From: an uncultured Synechococcus sp.
GTDB taxonomy: Bacteria; Cyanobacteriota; Cyanobacteriia; PCC-6307; Cyanobiaceae
Length of the DNA: 55,299 bases
Assembly (NCBI GenBank): GCA_937930135.1
Contig: CALGVO010000068.1
Coordinates: 1 to 55,299 of the forward strand
Reading direction: 5' to 3'
Below the pieces are notes generated by a model. It was not told the origin of the DNA. It searched no databases and saw only the letters and a program-made list of their open reading frames with translations. Of this stretch, positions 1 to 8,331 are shown piece after piece. Position 1 is the first letter of the stretch; the number at the start of each line of letters is the position of its first letter. The position numbers were made by a program, and so were the translations under genes.

Positions 1-986
1 CGCAGGGCAACGCCGTCAAAGACCCGGCGGCGATCCTGCGGGATGCCCTGCCCTTTGATCAGCCCGATCTGCGCGAGCTACAGCATCGTCTGGAGGGAAC
101 CAGCGATGACCTGCGCGCCAAGCGCTGGAGTGCCCTGTCCCGATCACTCAGCCGCAGCCAGGCCCTGCTCGCCACCCGGCGCCGGGTCATCCTCGAGGCC
201 ATTCCCGAACCGGAGCAGGCCAGCGCTGAGCACCTGCTCGACACCGTTTCAGAAGGCATCCACCAGCTCCAGGAGGAGGTGGAGGCCCAGGACAAAGCCG
301 ACTTTCTGCAAACCCGCCGCAGCACCCTGAATCGCATCGGCGACCTGGAGGCGATGCTGATGCAGGACGCGATCCCCGAGATCCCCTCCGAATTCGACGC
401 CCTGCCCCGCCTGCTGGGGCGTGCCACCGTGAGGATCAACACCACCCAGGGAGCGATGACGGCCGTGGTGGATGGCTACAACGCCCCCCTGACAGCGGGC
501 GCCTTCATCGATCTCTCCCTGAAAGGCTTCTACGACGGCCTTCCCTTCACACGGGCTGAGGATTTCTACATCCTGCAGACGGGTGATCCGGAAGGTCCGG
601 AGATCGGCTACATCGATCCGAGCACCAAGCAGGAACGCCATGTGCCACTGGAAATCCGGGTGCCCGGAGAGCCGGAAACGTTCTACAACCAAACCTTCGA
701 GGATGTGGGGCTCTATAAAGCGACGCCGACCCTTCCCTTCGCCACCCTGGGAACCCTGGGATGGGCTCATTCCGATCAGGCGCTTGATGACGGATCATCC
801 CAGTTCTTCATGTTCCTGTATGAGGCCGAGCTCACCCCAGCCGGTCTGAATCTTGTGGATGGACGCAACGCCGCTTTCGGCTACGTGGTGGATGGCTTCG
901 ACGTGCTCGAAGAGCTCGGTGTGGATGACCGGGTGCTGACCATCACCGTGACGGACGGCGCCGATCGGCTGCAGGCCCACGCCTGA
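1..986 (+). CDS. TLP40/CYP38-like lumenal cyclophilin, 3' part
   Basis: The reading frame is open from the first bases (frame 3), so the 5' end and any signal peptide lie outside the window. The visible 327 residues start with an all-helical region beginning QGNAVKDPAAILRDALP, typical of the N-terminal helical domain of TLP40/CYP38-type proteins. A cyclophilin fold follows from about residue 139 (GRATVRINTTQG), with FYILQTGDP, SSQFFMFL and GRNAAFGYVVDGF matching the usual cyclophilin blocks. Family members sit in the thylakoid lumen or periplasm and help assemble photosystem II; plant CYP38 has little isomerase activity, so a chaperone role is as likely as catalysis. thiL begins 4 bases after the stop. 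Confidence 0.85.
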   Translation, partial: QGNAVKDPAAILRDALPFDQPDLRELQHRLEGTSDDLRAKRWSALSRSLSRSQALLATRRRVILEAIPEPEQASAEHLLDTVSEGIHQLQEEVEAQDKADFLQTRRSTLNRIGDLEAMLMQDAIPEIPSEFDALPRLLGRATVRINTTQGAMTAVVDGYNAPLTAGAFIDLSLKGFYDGLPFTRAEDFYILQTGDPEGPEIGYIDPSTKQERHVPLEIRVPGEPETFYNQTFEDVGLYKATPTLPFATLGTLGWAHSDQALDDGSSQFFMFLYEAELTPAGLNLVDGRNAAFGYVVDGFDVLEELGVDDRVLTITVTDGADRLQAHA

Positions 987-990
987 CAGC

Positions 991-2004
991 ATGGCCCTGC
1001 CTGAGACCGCGGCCATGACGGAATGCCTGCGCGATCTGGGAGAAGCGGAGCTGATCCGCCGCCTGTCGCGCTTTGCCCCTCCTGGCCAGTTCGATGACGA
1101 CACGGCAGCCGTGCAGGGCGGCAACGACACCCTGCTGATCAATACCGATCTGCTCGTCGAGGGTGTTCACTTCAGCGACACCACCACCAGCCCACAAGAT
1201 GTGGGTTGGCGGGCCGCCGCCGCGAACCTCTCCGATCTGGCTGCCAGCGGCGTGACCGAACCAGTGGGACTCACCGTGGGCCTGGTGGCACCAGCCCACA
1301 CGCCATGGCGCTGGGTGGAAGGGGTCTATGAAGGACTCAGCGCAGCCCTGAGACGCCATGGCGGCTTTCTACTGGGGGGCGACTGCACCGGAGGACAGCA
1401 GCGCATGCTCGCGATCACCGCCCTGGGTCACTGCGGACCCCTGCGACTGCATCGCAACCAGGCACAGGCCGGCGACTGGCTCGTGGTGAGTGGCCCCCAT
1501 GGGCTCAGCAGGCTGGGGCTCGCCCTGTTGCGCGGAGAGGTCGACCTTCGCCACCACTCAGTCGATCGCCATCTCCATGCAGCGGCGATCCTGCAGCATC
1601 AACGGCCTCAACCACGCTTCGCAGCACTCCGTGACCTCCTGGCCTGCAAGCCATTGGATCTGCCCTGGCGCGCAGCTGGTACAGACAGCAGTGACGGACT
1701 GCTGAGATCCGTGCAGGATCTTTGCCACAGCAGCGGCTGCAGCGCTGAACTGGATCCCACAACGCTGCCCCTGGCTCCAGGCTGGCCCCAGGAGCTGAAC
1801 CGGGAGAGCTGGTGCCTCAACGGAGGGGAAGACTTCGAACTCGTGCTCAGCCTGCCGCAGGAGTGGGCCAAGCCATGGATCGCCCAGGCGCCGGGTCGGC
1901 AACGGATCGGCCGGATCACAACCAACGCCAACGCAGGCATCCACTGGAGTGACGGCCGAGGGAGTGTGTCAGCGGGCGGAGAATTTCAACATTTCCAGGC
2001 CTGA
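991..2004 (+). CDS. thiL: Thiamine-monophosphate kinase
   Basis: ThiL phosphorylates thiamine monophosphate to thiamine diphosphate, the last step of cofactor synthesis, in the cytoplasm. The family signature is complete and in order: FDDDTAAV, NTDLLVEGVHF, NLSDLAASG, GGDCTGG, TDSSDGLL and GGEDFELV, which form the ATP, Mg and substrate sites of the AIR-synthase fold. Length is 337 residues from the ATG at 991, or 329 from the ATG at 1015, close to the usual ~330; I cannot decide between these starts. It lies 4 bases after the cyclophilin gene and is probably co-transcribed with it. No TPP riboswitch is visible nearby. Confidence 0.95.
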   Translation: MALPETAAMTECLRDLGEAELIRRLSRFAPPGQFDDDTAAVQGGNDTLLINTDLLVEGVHFSDTTTSPQDVGWRAAAANLSDLAASGVTEPVGLTVGLVAPAHTPWRWVEGVYEGLSAALRRHGGFLLGGDCTGGQQRMLAITALGHCGPLRLHRNQAQAGDWLVVSGPHGLSRLGLALLRGEVDLRHHSVDRHLHAAAILQHQRPQPRFAALRDLLACKPLDLPWRAAGTDSSDGLLRSVQDLCHSSGCSAELDPTTLPLAPGWPQELNRESWCLNGGEDFELVLSLPQEWAKPWIAQAPGRQRIGRITTNANAGIHWSDGRGSVSAGGEFQHFQA

Positions 2005-2033
2005 TTCAAGGCTTGATTTCGGTCTTGAAACTG

Positions 2034-2058
2034 AAAAGCCCCCTGCTAGGAGGGGGCC
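2034..2058 (-). terminator. Rho-independent terminator of gap2
   Basis: A perfect 7-bp stem (GCCCCCT, 2038-2044, with AGGGGGC, 2051-2057) closes a 6-base loop. Read on the minus strand it is followed by TTTT and lies 24 bases past the gap2 stop. On the plus strand there is no T-run after the stem, so it mainly serves gap2, although thiL converges on it. Confidence 0.8.
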
Positions 2059-2081
2059 ACTGGTGCTGATGCTGACTCAGC

Positions 2082-3104
2082 TCACTTCCAGTTCTTGGCC
2101 ACGATCTCGGCGAGATCAACCACACGCTGGCTGTAACCCCACTCATTGTCGTACCAGGAAAGGATCTTCACCTGGTCACCGCCCATCACCTTGGTGAGTT
2201 CAGCATCGACGATGGTGGATTCATCGGTGCCGGCATGGTCGGTGGACACCAGCGGCAGTTCGCAGAACTTGATGATGCCCTTGGCGGAGCCCTCAGATGC
2301 GGTCTTGAGAGCCGCATTCACTTCCTCCTTCGTGGTGTTCTTGCTCACGTTGAACACCATGTCCACCAAGGACACATTGGGGGTGGGAACGCGCAGGGCG
2401 AGACCATCGAGCTTGCCCTTCACCTCGGGATAGACCAACGCCACGGCCTTAGCGGCACCGGTGGTGGTGGGAACGATGTTCATCGCTGCAGCACGGGCAC
2501 GACGCAGGTCGCGATGGCTGGCATCAAGAATGCGCTGGTCACCGGTGTAGCTGTGCACGGTCGTCATCGACCCCTTGACGATTCCGAACTCCTGGTCGAT
2601 CACCTTCACAATCGGCGCCATGCAGTTGGTGGTGCAGCTGGCGTTGGAGAGGATGTTGAAATCCTCGTGGCGATACTGGTCTGCATTCACACCCACCACG
2701 AAAGTGCCCACGCCATCGCCCTTACCAGGAGCGGTGAGGATCACCTTCTTGGCACCGGCCTGGAGGTGCATGCTGGCCTTTTCATCGGTGTTGAAGACAC
2801 CGGTGGATTCGATCACAAGATCGATGTCCCACTCCTTCCAGGGAAGATTGAGGGGGTTGCGGTCGGAGTAGCACCTGATCGTTTTGCCATTCACGATCAG
2901 GGTGTCGTCGGTGTAACCGATCTCAGCACCCTGAATCCGACCCAGCATGGTGTCGTAGGTGAGCAGGTGAGAATTGGTCTTGGGATCGGAGGTGTCGTTC
3001 AGACCCACCACCTCGATGTCGGTGTTGGCCCCACGGCTGATCCAGCAGCGCATGAAGTTGCGACCGATTCGGCCGAATCCATTAATCGCAACGCGCAGGG
3101 TCAT
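2082..3104 (-). CDS. gap2: NAD(P)-dependent glyceraldehyde-3-phosphate dehydrogenase, Gap2 type
   Basis: Calvin-cycle and gluconeogenic GAPDH, reducing 1,3-bisphosphoglycerate with NADPH or NADH. NGFGRIGR (residues 8-15) is the Rossmann dinucleotide motif and SNASCTTNC carries the catalytic Cys157. Two sites point to the NADP-accepting Gap2/GapA class rather than glycolytic Gap1: NDTSD after the second strand, and DASHRDLRRAR, where strictly NAD-dependent enzymes usually carry a proline in place of the Ser. Length of 340 residues is normal. There is no clear Shine-Dalgarno. It is divergent from murC across 203 bases and has its own terminator, so it is probably monocistronic. Confidence 0.97.
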   Translation of the reverse strand: MTLRVAINGFGRIGRNFMRCWISRGANTDIEVVGLNDTSDPKTNSHLLTYDTMLGRIQGAEIGYTDDTLIVNGKTIRCYSDRNPLNLPWKEWDIDLVIESTGVFNTDEKASMHLQAGAKKVILTAPGKGDGVGTFVVGVNADQYRHEDFNILSNASCTTNCMAPIVKVIDQEFGIVKGSMTTVHSYTGDQRILDASHRDLRRARAAAMNIVPTTTGAAKAVALVYPEVKGKLDGLALRVPTPNVSLVDMVFNVSKNTTKEEVNAALKTASEGSAKGIIKFCELPLVSTDHAGTDESTIVDAELTKVMGGDQVKILSWYDNEWGYSQRVVDLAEIVAKNWK

Positions 3105-3143
3105 GGCAAAAGCGGCGGACCGCAGTGGATGGTTTGGCCGCCG

Positions 3144-3149
3144 ATCATA
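3144..3149 (-). promoter_or_regulatory. Possible -10 box of gap2
   Basis: On the minus strand this reads TATGAT, one base from the TATAAT consensus, about 40 bases upstream of the gap2 ATG. A well-spaced -35 hexamer is not evident; TTGGAC lies further up with a spacer of about 22 bases. The assignment is inference from position and sequence only. Confidence 0.3.
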
Positions 3150-3307
3150 CAGAAATCAATAGGATTCCCTTGTCCAAGGCCCAGCTGAAATCTCAGAAGA
3201 CTCCGGGTGGGCTCCGAACCTGACAAGGGGTGGAGTGCTGACATGCGTGTCGAAGACAAGCTTTCTTCCGAGGACTGGCTTATCTTTCGAGCCCACGATC
3301 CAGCCCA

Positions 3308-4759
3308 TTGGCCAGTTTGCTCACACGGCAGCAGCCCGTCCATTTCATCGGCATCGGCGGCATCGGCATGTCCGCGCTGGCGCTGATCCTGGCGGAACGC
3401 GGCTATCGGGTGAGTGGTTCGGAACCCAAGCGCACGCCGATCGTTCAGCGTCTGATCGACAAGGGCATCCAGGTGCTGGATTCCCAGGTGGCCAGCACCA
3501 TCGACCATTTGATCGCTGCTGCGGCTTCCCCTCCTCTGGTGGTGGTCAGCACCGCCATCCCAGAGTCCAATCCCGAATTGGTTGCAGCTCGGGCCCGGGG
3601 GCTCAGCATCTGGCATCGCTCCGACATCCTCGCTGCCCTGATTGCGGAACAACCAGCCATCGCCGTGGCGGGCAGCCACGGCAAAACCACCACCAGCACG
3701 GTGGTCACCACGTTGCTGGCTGCTGCGGGAGAGGATCCCACCGCCGTGATCGGTGGCCTGGTGCCCTGTTACGGCAGCAATGGTCATGCCGGCAGCGGCC
3801 GCTACCTGGTGGCGGAAGCGGATGAATCGGATGGGTCCCTGGTGAAATTCCAGGCCGAGCTCGGAGTGCTCACCAACCTGGAGCTCGACCACACCGACCA
3901 CTACAGCGGTCTCGATGACCTCGTGGCCACCCTGCAGCGCTTCGCCTCCGGCTGCGATCGGCTGCTGGCCAATCAAGACGACCCGATACTGCGGGAGCAG
4001 TTCCGGGCGACCGCCTGGTGGTCGGTGGAACGCTGCGAGGGTGTTGACTTCGCAGCCCTCCCGGTGCGCCTCGATGGCGATCGCACCATCGCCGACTTCT
4101 ATGAAGGGGGTGCGCTGGTGGGCCGTATCACCCTGCCGCTGCCGGGCCTGCACAACCTCAGCAACGTGACCGGCGCCCTTGCCGCCTGTCGCCTGGCTGG
4201 GGTGGAGTTCAGCCGACTGCAACGCGGACTCGAGCAGTTGCAGGCACCGGGTCGCCGTTTCGATTTCCGCGGTGACTGGCAAGGGCGTCAGATCGTGGAT
4301 GATTACGCCCACCATCCCAGCGAAGTGAGTGCCACCCTCACCATGGCGCGATTGATGGTGAGCAGTGGCCGCAGCCCCCTGCCCCGCCAGCCCCAACGGC
4401 TCACCGTGGTGTTCCAACCCCACCGCTACAGCCGCACCCAGGAATTCCTGCATCAGTTCGCCGCCGCTCTCACCGTGGCCGACCTGGTGTTGCTGGCACC
4501 CGTCTACAGCGCCGGTGAAGCACCGATCGCCGAAGTCAGCAGTCATGCCCTCGCAGGCTCCATGCGGCATCTGGCGCCGGAACAAGCCGTGCTGGTGGCC
4601 GACAGCATGGACGAGCTGACCGTTCTGGTGCAAGAGCACAGTCGCCCTGATGATCTGGTGCTGGCCATGGGGGCCGGTGATGTGAACAGCCTGTGGAAAC
4701 GACTGACCGACGACAGCGTTTCCTCGCCCCAGCCCCAGCATTCCCCGTTGGCGGCCTGA
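3308..4759 (+). CDS. murC: UDP-N-acetylmuramate--L-alanine ligase
   Basis: MurC adds L-alanine to UDP-MurNAc with ATP, the first peptide step of peptidoglycan synthesis, in the cytoplasm. Visible motifs are GIGGIGMSALA (residues 15-25), the Mur-ligase P-loop AGSHGKTTT (121-129), EADESDGS, ELDHTDHY and FQPHRYSR. Length is 483 residues. No ATG or GTG is available in frame upstream of the nucleotide-binding motif, so the start is probably the TTG at 3308; the nearest in-frame ATG falls inside GIGGIGM and would destroy the fold. The stop overlaps the murB start (TGATG), which implies translational coupling. Confidence 0.95.
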   Translation: MASLLTRQQPVHFIGIGGIGMSALALILAERGYRVSGSEPKRTPIVQRLIDKGIQVLDSQVASTIDHLIAAAASPPLVVVSTAIPESNPELVAARARGLSIWHRSDILAALIAEQPAIAVAGSHGKTTTSTVVTTLLAAAGEDPTAVIGGLVPCYGSNGHAGSGRYLVAEADESDGSLVKFQAELGVLTNLELDHTDHYSGLDDLVATLQRFASGCDRLLANQDDPILREQFRATAWWSVERCEGVDFAALPVRLDGDRTIADFYEGGALVGRITLPLPGLHNLSNVTGALAACRLAGVEFSRLQRGLEQLQAPGRRFDFRGDWQGRQIVDDYAHHPSEVSATLTMARLMVSSGRSPLPRQPQRLTVVFQPHRYSRTQEFLHQFAAALTVADLVLLAPVYSAGEAPIAEVSSHALAGSMRHLAPEQAVLVADSMDELTVLVQEHSRPDDLVLAMGAGDVNSLWKRLTDDSVSSPQPQHSPLAA

Positions 4760-5676
4760 TGCAGCTGGTGGAGTCCGGCCTGCTTAAGCGTCAGGTCTCG
4801 CTCGCTGACTACACCACCTGGCGGGTGGGTGGCCCAGCCGAATGGCTGGCGGAACCCTCGAACGACGAGCAACTCGATGCCCTGCTCCAGTGGGCTCAGG
4901 ACGAAGACCTCCCCTGCCGCGTGATCGGTGCTGGCTCCAACCTGTTGATCCACGATGACGGCCTGTCCGGACTGACGCTCTGCCTACGCAAACTGCAGGG
5001 CAGTGACCTCGATGCCGACAGCGGAGTGGTGAGCGCTTGGGCCGGTGAACCGATTCCGACGCTGGCGCGGCGAGCGGCTCGAGCCGGCCTGCACGGCCTG
5101 GAATGGGCTGTGGGCATTCCTGGCACCGTGGGAGGGGCTGCTGTGATGAACGCCGGAGCCCAAGGTGGCTGTACCGCCGAACGGCTGGTAGCTGTGGATG
5201 TGCTCAGTCTCGATGGTGACACCTGCGGAGCCAGGCTCAGGCTTGAGCACAACGACCTCGACTTCGACTATCGACACAGCCGACTGCAGAACGGCCACCA
5301 TCTGGTGATCCGGGGTCACTTCCAGCTGGAACCAGGCCACGACCCGACAGCACTGACCCAGCGCACCAGCAGCAATCTCAGCCATCGCACCGGCACCCAG
5401 CCCTATCAGTGGCCAAGCTGCGGCAGTGTGTTCCGTAATCCGGAGCCGTTGAAAGCCGGACGACTGATCGAAGCGCTCGGGCTCAAAGGCCAGCGCATCG
5501 GTGATGCCCAGGTGTCGCCGATGCATGCCAATTTCATTGTGAACCTGGGCCACGCCACGGCCGAACAGATCAGCGACCTGATCGAACTGGTGCAGACCAC
5601 CGTGACCAAACATCACGGCATCCATCTGCACCCTGAGGTGAAGCGACTCGGTTTCCCCGAAGGCACTCCGCTCTGA
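4759..5676 (+). CDS. murB: UDP-N-acetylenolpyruvoylglucosamine reductase, type II
   Basis: MurB is the FAD enzyme that reduces enolpyruvyl-UDP-GlcNAc to UDP-MurNAc with NADPH, supplying the substrate of MurC. YTTWRVGGPAEW and GAGSNLL form the FAD site; GIPGTVGGAAVMNAGA is the central glycine-rich block. PSCGSVFRNP holds the catalytic Ser, and MHANFIVN is typical of type II (short) MurB. I chose the ATG at 4759, which overlaps the murC stop and gives 305 residues, over the in-frame ATG at 4693, which would bury 66 bases in murC. No Shine-Dalgarno is visible, in line with coupled translation. Confidence 0.95.
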   Translation: MQLVESGLLKRQVSLADYTTWRVGGPAEWLAEPSNDEQLDALLQWAQDEDLPCRVIGAGSNLLIHDDGLSGLTLCLRKLQGSDLDADSGVVSAWAGEPIPTLARRAARAGLHGLEWAVGIPGTVGGAAVMNAGAQGGCTAERLVAVDVLSLDGDTCGARLRLEHNDLDFDYRHSRLQNGHHLVIRGHFQLEPGHDPTALTQRTSSNLSHRTGTQPYQWPSCGSVFRNPEPLKAGRLIEALGLKGQRIGDAQVSPMHANFIVNLGHATAEQISDLIELVQTTVTKHHGIHLHPEVKRLGFPEGTPL

Positions 5677-5708
5677 CCGCGTAACCTGCCTGTTCTTCCC
5701 AACGCGTC

Positions 5709-6050
5709 ATGGCAGGGTTCGGACTCCCCAATTTCGGTCAGCTCACGGAAGCCTTCCGGAAGGCCCAGCAGATCCAGCAGGACGCCCAGAAGCTCCAGGA
5801 AGAACTGGATGCCATGGAAATCGAGGGGAGCTCTGAGGATGGCAGGGCCAGCATCTGGCTCTCGGGCAATCAACAGCCCCTGCGGGTGCGTCTCGACCCC
5901 GCCTTGCTCGCCGAAGGCCAGGCCGCTGCTGAAGCCGCTGTGCTCGCCGCCCTGCAATCCGCCTACGAACGCTCCACAGGCACCATGAAAGAGCGCATGG
6001 AGGAGCTCACCGGTGGGCTCAACCTCAACCTCCCCGGGATGGGCGGCTGA
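5709..6050 (+). CDS. YbaB/EbfC nucleoid-associated protein
   Basis: A small (113-residue) YbaB/EbfC-family protein. Family members are homodimeric DNA-binding proteins that coat the nucleoid. It begins with a Gly/Phe-rich segment (AGFGLPNFGQL), followed by a long Gln/Lys-rich helix (FRKAQQIQQDAQKLQEEL), a strand region and a C-terminal helix, and ends in LNLNLPGMGG, a familiar YbaB ending. It lies 32 bases after murB on the same strand. Its last 26 bases overlap the end of the convergent rsgA. Confidence 0.9.
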   Translation: MAGFGLPNFGQLTEAFRKAQQIQQDAQKLQEELDAMEIEGSSEDGRASIWLSGNQQPLRVRLDPALLAEGQAAAEAAVLAALQSAYERSTGTMKERMEELTGGLNLNLPGMGG

Positions 6051-6927
6051 GAGCCAGCAGGTCCTCCACTGCACGCCGGTAGACGGGGTAGCGATCCCAG
6101 TCGCGATCCACGCCACAACCGGGCTCATCCCGGTGGAGACAATCACGGAAACGGCAGGGGTGCTGGGCGATCCGGGCGCGCAATTCCGGAAACAGCACCT
6201 CCAGGTTGTGCGCATCGGCTGGCAACTCCGGACGGTTGAACCCGGGAGTGTCAGCGACCCGCGCTCCGGAAGCCAAGGGATGTAACTCCACGTGCCGGGT
6301 GGTGTGACGACCCCGTTGCAGGCGACCAGACACCGCTCCTATCCGAAGCTCGAGCTGTGGAATCAGGGCATTGAGCAAGGAACTCTTACCCACCCCCGAA
6401 GGCCCGCAGAGCACCGACAGCGGTTGGCAGGCCAGCTGAGAACGCAGCGTGTCCAAGCCCATGCCGGTCTGGCTCGACACCGGCAGCACGCCATAGCCCC
6501 AGGCCTGCAGACGCTGCACCAGCAAGCGCAACTGCTCCTCTGGGATCAGATCTGATTTGCTCAGCAGCACCTGCACCGCCAGTCCGGTCTGTTCTGCTGT
6601 GAGCAGAAACCGACTGGCCTGGTCGGGATCGAAAGCCGGTTGTTCCACCGCCAGCACCACCACCACCGCGGTGACGTTGGCCACCGGTGGTCGTGCCAAC
6701 CAACTGCTGCGCGGTTCCACCGAGGCCACAACCGCCCGGGCCTGGCGCCGATCGATCGCCTCCACCCAGACGTGATCTCCCACATGCACCGCCGCACCCC
6801 GATGGGCAAGTCGGGTGCGCCGGGTGCAGAGAAGCCGCAGCCCCGACTCAACCCCCTCCAACTCCACCTCGAGGTAATTGGCCTGCAGCGCAACCACCAC
6901 ACCGGGCTGGCGCTCAGGCCGGTCCAC
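6025..6927 (-). CDS. rsgA: Ribosome small-subunit-dependent GTPase A
   Basis: RsgA checks late 30S subunit maturation. The GTPase motifs occur in the circularly permuted order of the family: G4 (LLSKSDLI), then G1 (GPSGVGKSSLLNAL), then G3 (DTPGF). An N-terminal OB-fold precedes them, and the C-terminal zinc motif reads CRFRDCLHRDEPGCG. Length of 300 residues is normal. The start is a GTG inside the end of the upstream tusA-like gene (14-base overlap), implying coupling. It is the last gene of a probable grpE-dnaJ-tusA-rsgA transcript. Confidence 0.95.
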   Translation of the reverse strand: MDRPERQPGVVVALQANYLEVELEGVESGLRLLCTRRTRLAHRGAAVHVGDHVWVEAIDRRQARAVVASVEPRSSWLARPPVANVTAVVVVLAVEQPAFDPDQASRFLLTAEQTGLAVQVLLSKSDLIPEEQLRLLVQRLQAWGYGVLPVSSQTGMGLDTLRSQLACQPLSVLCGPSGVGKSSLLNALIPQLELRIGAVSGRLQRGRHTTRHVELHPLASGARVADTPGFNRPELPADAHNLEVLFPELRARIAQHPCRFRDCLHRDEPGCGVDRDWDRYPVYRRAVEDLLALSRPSRGG

Positions 6928-7156
6928 GGGTCACCACAATCCGCAACCAATCCGCATCGGTGTGGAGCACCGAGACGGCGTGACCGTCCTGCTGCAGACC
7001 AGGAAGCACCATCGCCTCCGGCTCACCCCGGTCAAGCGTCACCTGCAGCTGAGCGCCGCAAGGAAGGGTCTCCAGGGCAAGGCGACAACGGATGAAATTC
7101 ACAGGACAGGGCGTGCCGCGCAGATCAAGGCTCTGATCGGCCCCAGACGACTCCAC
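6914..7156 (-). CDS. TusA-family sulfurtransferase-like protein
   Basis: An 80-residue protein with the TusA/SirA fold signature LDLRGTPCPVNFIRCR: the CP motif at the start of the first helix carries the sulfur-accepting Cys of the family. A strand follows (QLQVTLDRGEPEAMVLPGL) and the usual C-terminal strand. TusA proteins relay persulfide sulfur to tRNA thiolation or cofactor synthesis; the acceptor here cannot be inferred from the sequence. The start is a GTG 2 bases after the dnaJ stop, and the 3' end overlaps rsgA, so it sits inside the chaperone transcript. Confidence 0.85.
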   Translation of the reverse strand: MESSGADQSLDLRGTPCPVNFIRCRLALETLPCGAQLQVTLDRGEPEAMVLPGLQQDGHAVSVLHTDADWLRIVVTRGPA

Positions 7157-7158
7157 GG

Positions 7159-8286
7159 TCAGCGTTGCCCGAACAACCGGGCGAAGAGGCCGCTCTTGTG
7201 GTGATGGTGCTGCTCACCGCGGGCTGAGTGGTGACCGGCCAGATCCTCAAGCAGACGCCGTTCGTCGTCATTGAGTCGGGTGGGCAGCTGCACCGTGACA
7301 CTGATGCGTTGATTGCCGCGGGCCACCGGGTTGCCCAGTTTGGGAATTCCCTTGTTCTCGAGGGTGAGCACGGCATTGGGTTGGGTCCCTGCCGGAATCT
7401 CCAGATTGGCGGGCCCATCCACAGTTTCCACTTCGATCGTGTCGCCGAGAATCGCTTGCAGGTAGCTGACCTTCACCTCGGAGAGCACGGTGAGGCCATC
7501 CCGGCGAAGGCTGGGGTGGGATTTGACCGTGAGAAACACATACAGATCACCGGCAGGACCTCCCCGCGGGCCAGCATTGCCCTCACCGGCAACCCGCAGA
7601 CGCGTGCCCGTGTCCACACCCGCAGGGATGTTGATCCGCAGCTTCTTGCGCACCTGCTGCACCCCCTGACCACCACAGGCGGTGCAGGGATCGGCGATCA
7701 CCTGCCCGCTGCCGTTGCAGCTGGGGCACTCCGCCACCTGAGTGAAACTGCCGAAGGGGGTGCGGGTGGCCCGACGGACCTGGCCCACGCCACCACAGGT
7801 GGTGCAGGTGGTGGGTCCACTGCCGCTTTTGGCGCCGCTGCCATTGCAAGTTGAGCAGGTTTCGAGGTGGGGAATCCGGATCTCCCGCTCCTGCCCGAAG
7901 ACAGCCTGCTCGAAATCAATCGTGAGGTCGTAACGCAGATCGTCGCCCTGCTGGGGCCCACGACGGCGCTGCCGGCCGCCGCCGCCGGCGCCCCCGAACC
8001 CACTGAAGAAGGTCTCGAACAGGTCGGCGAAGCCGCCCATGTCGCCCATATCGGGCATGCCGGCAGCACCACCGAGCCCCGCTTCCCCGAACTGGTCGTA
8101 GCGGGCACGGGTCTGGGGATCGCTGAGCACTTCGTAGGCCCGACCGATCTCCTTGAAACGATCCTCCGCACCGGGATCCTTGTTCACATCCGGGTGGTAC
8201 TGGCGAGCCAGACGCCGATAGGCCCGCTTCAGCGTGTCGGCATCGGCATCTCTGTCGACGCCGAGCATGTCGTAATAATCGGCCAT
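7159..8286 (-). CDS. dnaJ: Type I co-chaperone DnaJ (Hsp40)
   Basis: DnaJ delivers clients to DnaK and stimulates its ATPase. It has the full type I layout: a J-domain with HPD in YHPDVNKDPGAEDRF (residues ~1-70), a Gly/Phe-rich linker (FFSGFGGAGGGG), four zinc-binding repeats (CSTCNGSG, CTTCGGVG, CPSCNGSG, CTACGGQG), then the two substrate-binding beta domains. At 375 residues it has normal length. The C-terminus is unusual in carrying a natural run of four His before a short Phe/Arg tail. It lies 45 bases after grpE and 2 bases before the tusA-like gene. Confidence 0.96.
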   Translation of the reverse strand: MADYYDMLGVDRDADADTLKRAYRRLARQYHPDVNKDPGAEDRFKEIGRAYEVLSDPQTRARYDQFGEAGLGGAAGMPDMGDMGGFADLFETFFSGFGGAGGGGRQRRRGPQQGDDLRYDLTIDFEQAVFGQEREIRIPHLETCSTCNGSGAKSGSGPTTCTTCGGVGQVRRATRTPFGSFTQVAECPSCNGSGQVIADPCTACGGQGVQQVRKKLRINIPAGVDTGTRLRVAGEGNAGPRGGPAGDLYVFLTVKSHPSLRRDGLTVLSEVKVSYLQAILGDTIEVETVDGPANLEIPAGTQPNAVLTLENKGIPKLGNPVARGNQRISVTVQLPTRLNDDERRLLEDLAGHHSARGEQHHHHKSGLFARLFGQR

Positions 8287-8331
8287 CAGCTCGTCATCCC
8301 TGCGTCACCCTAAGGGCCAACTTGGGCCCCC

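Noticed and set aside
991..1030. TPP riboswitch for thiL
   Set aside because: Only 4 bases separate thiL from the upstream gene, leaving no leader.
3101..4741. Long minus-strand frame opposite murC (546 codons)
   Set aside because: Antisense shadow caused by high GC; His/Gln/Gly-rich with no domain, while murC on the other strand is complete.
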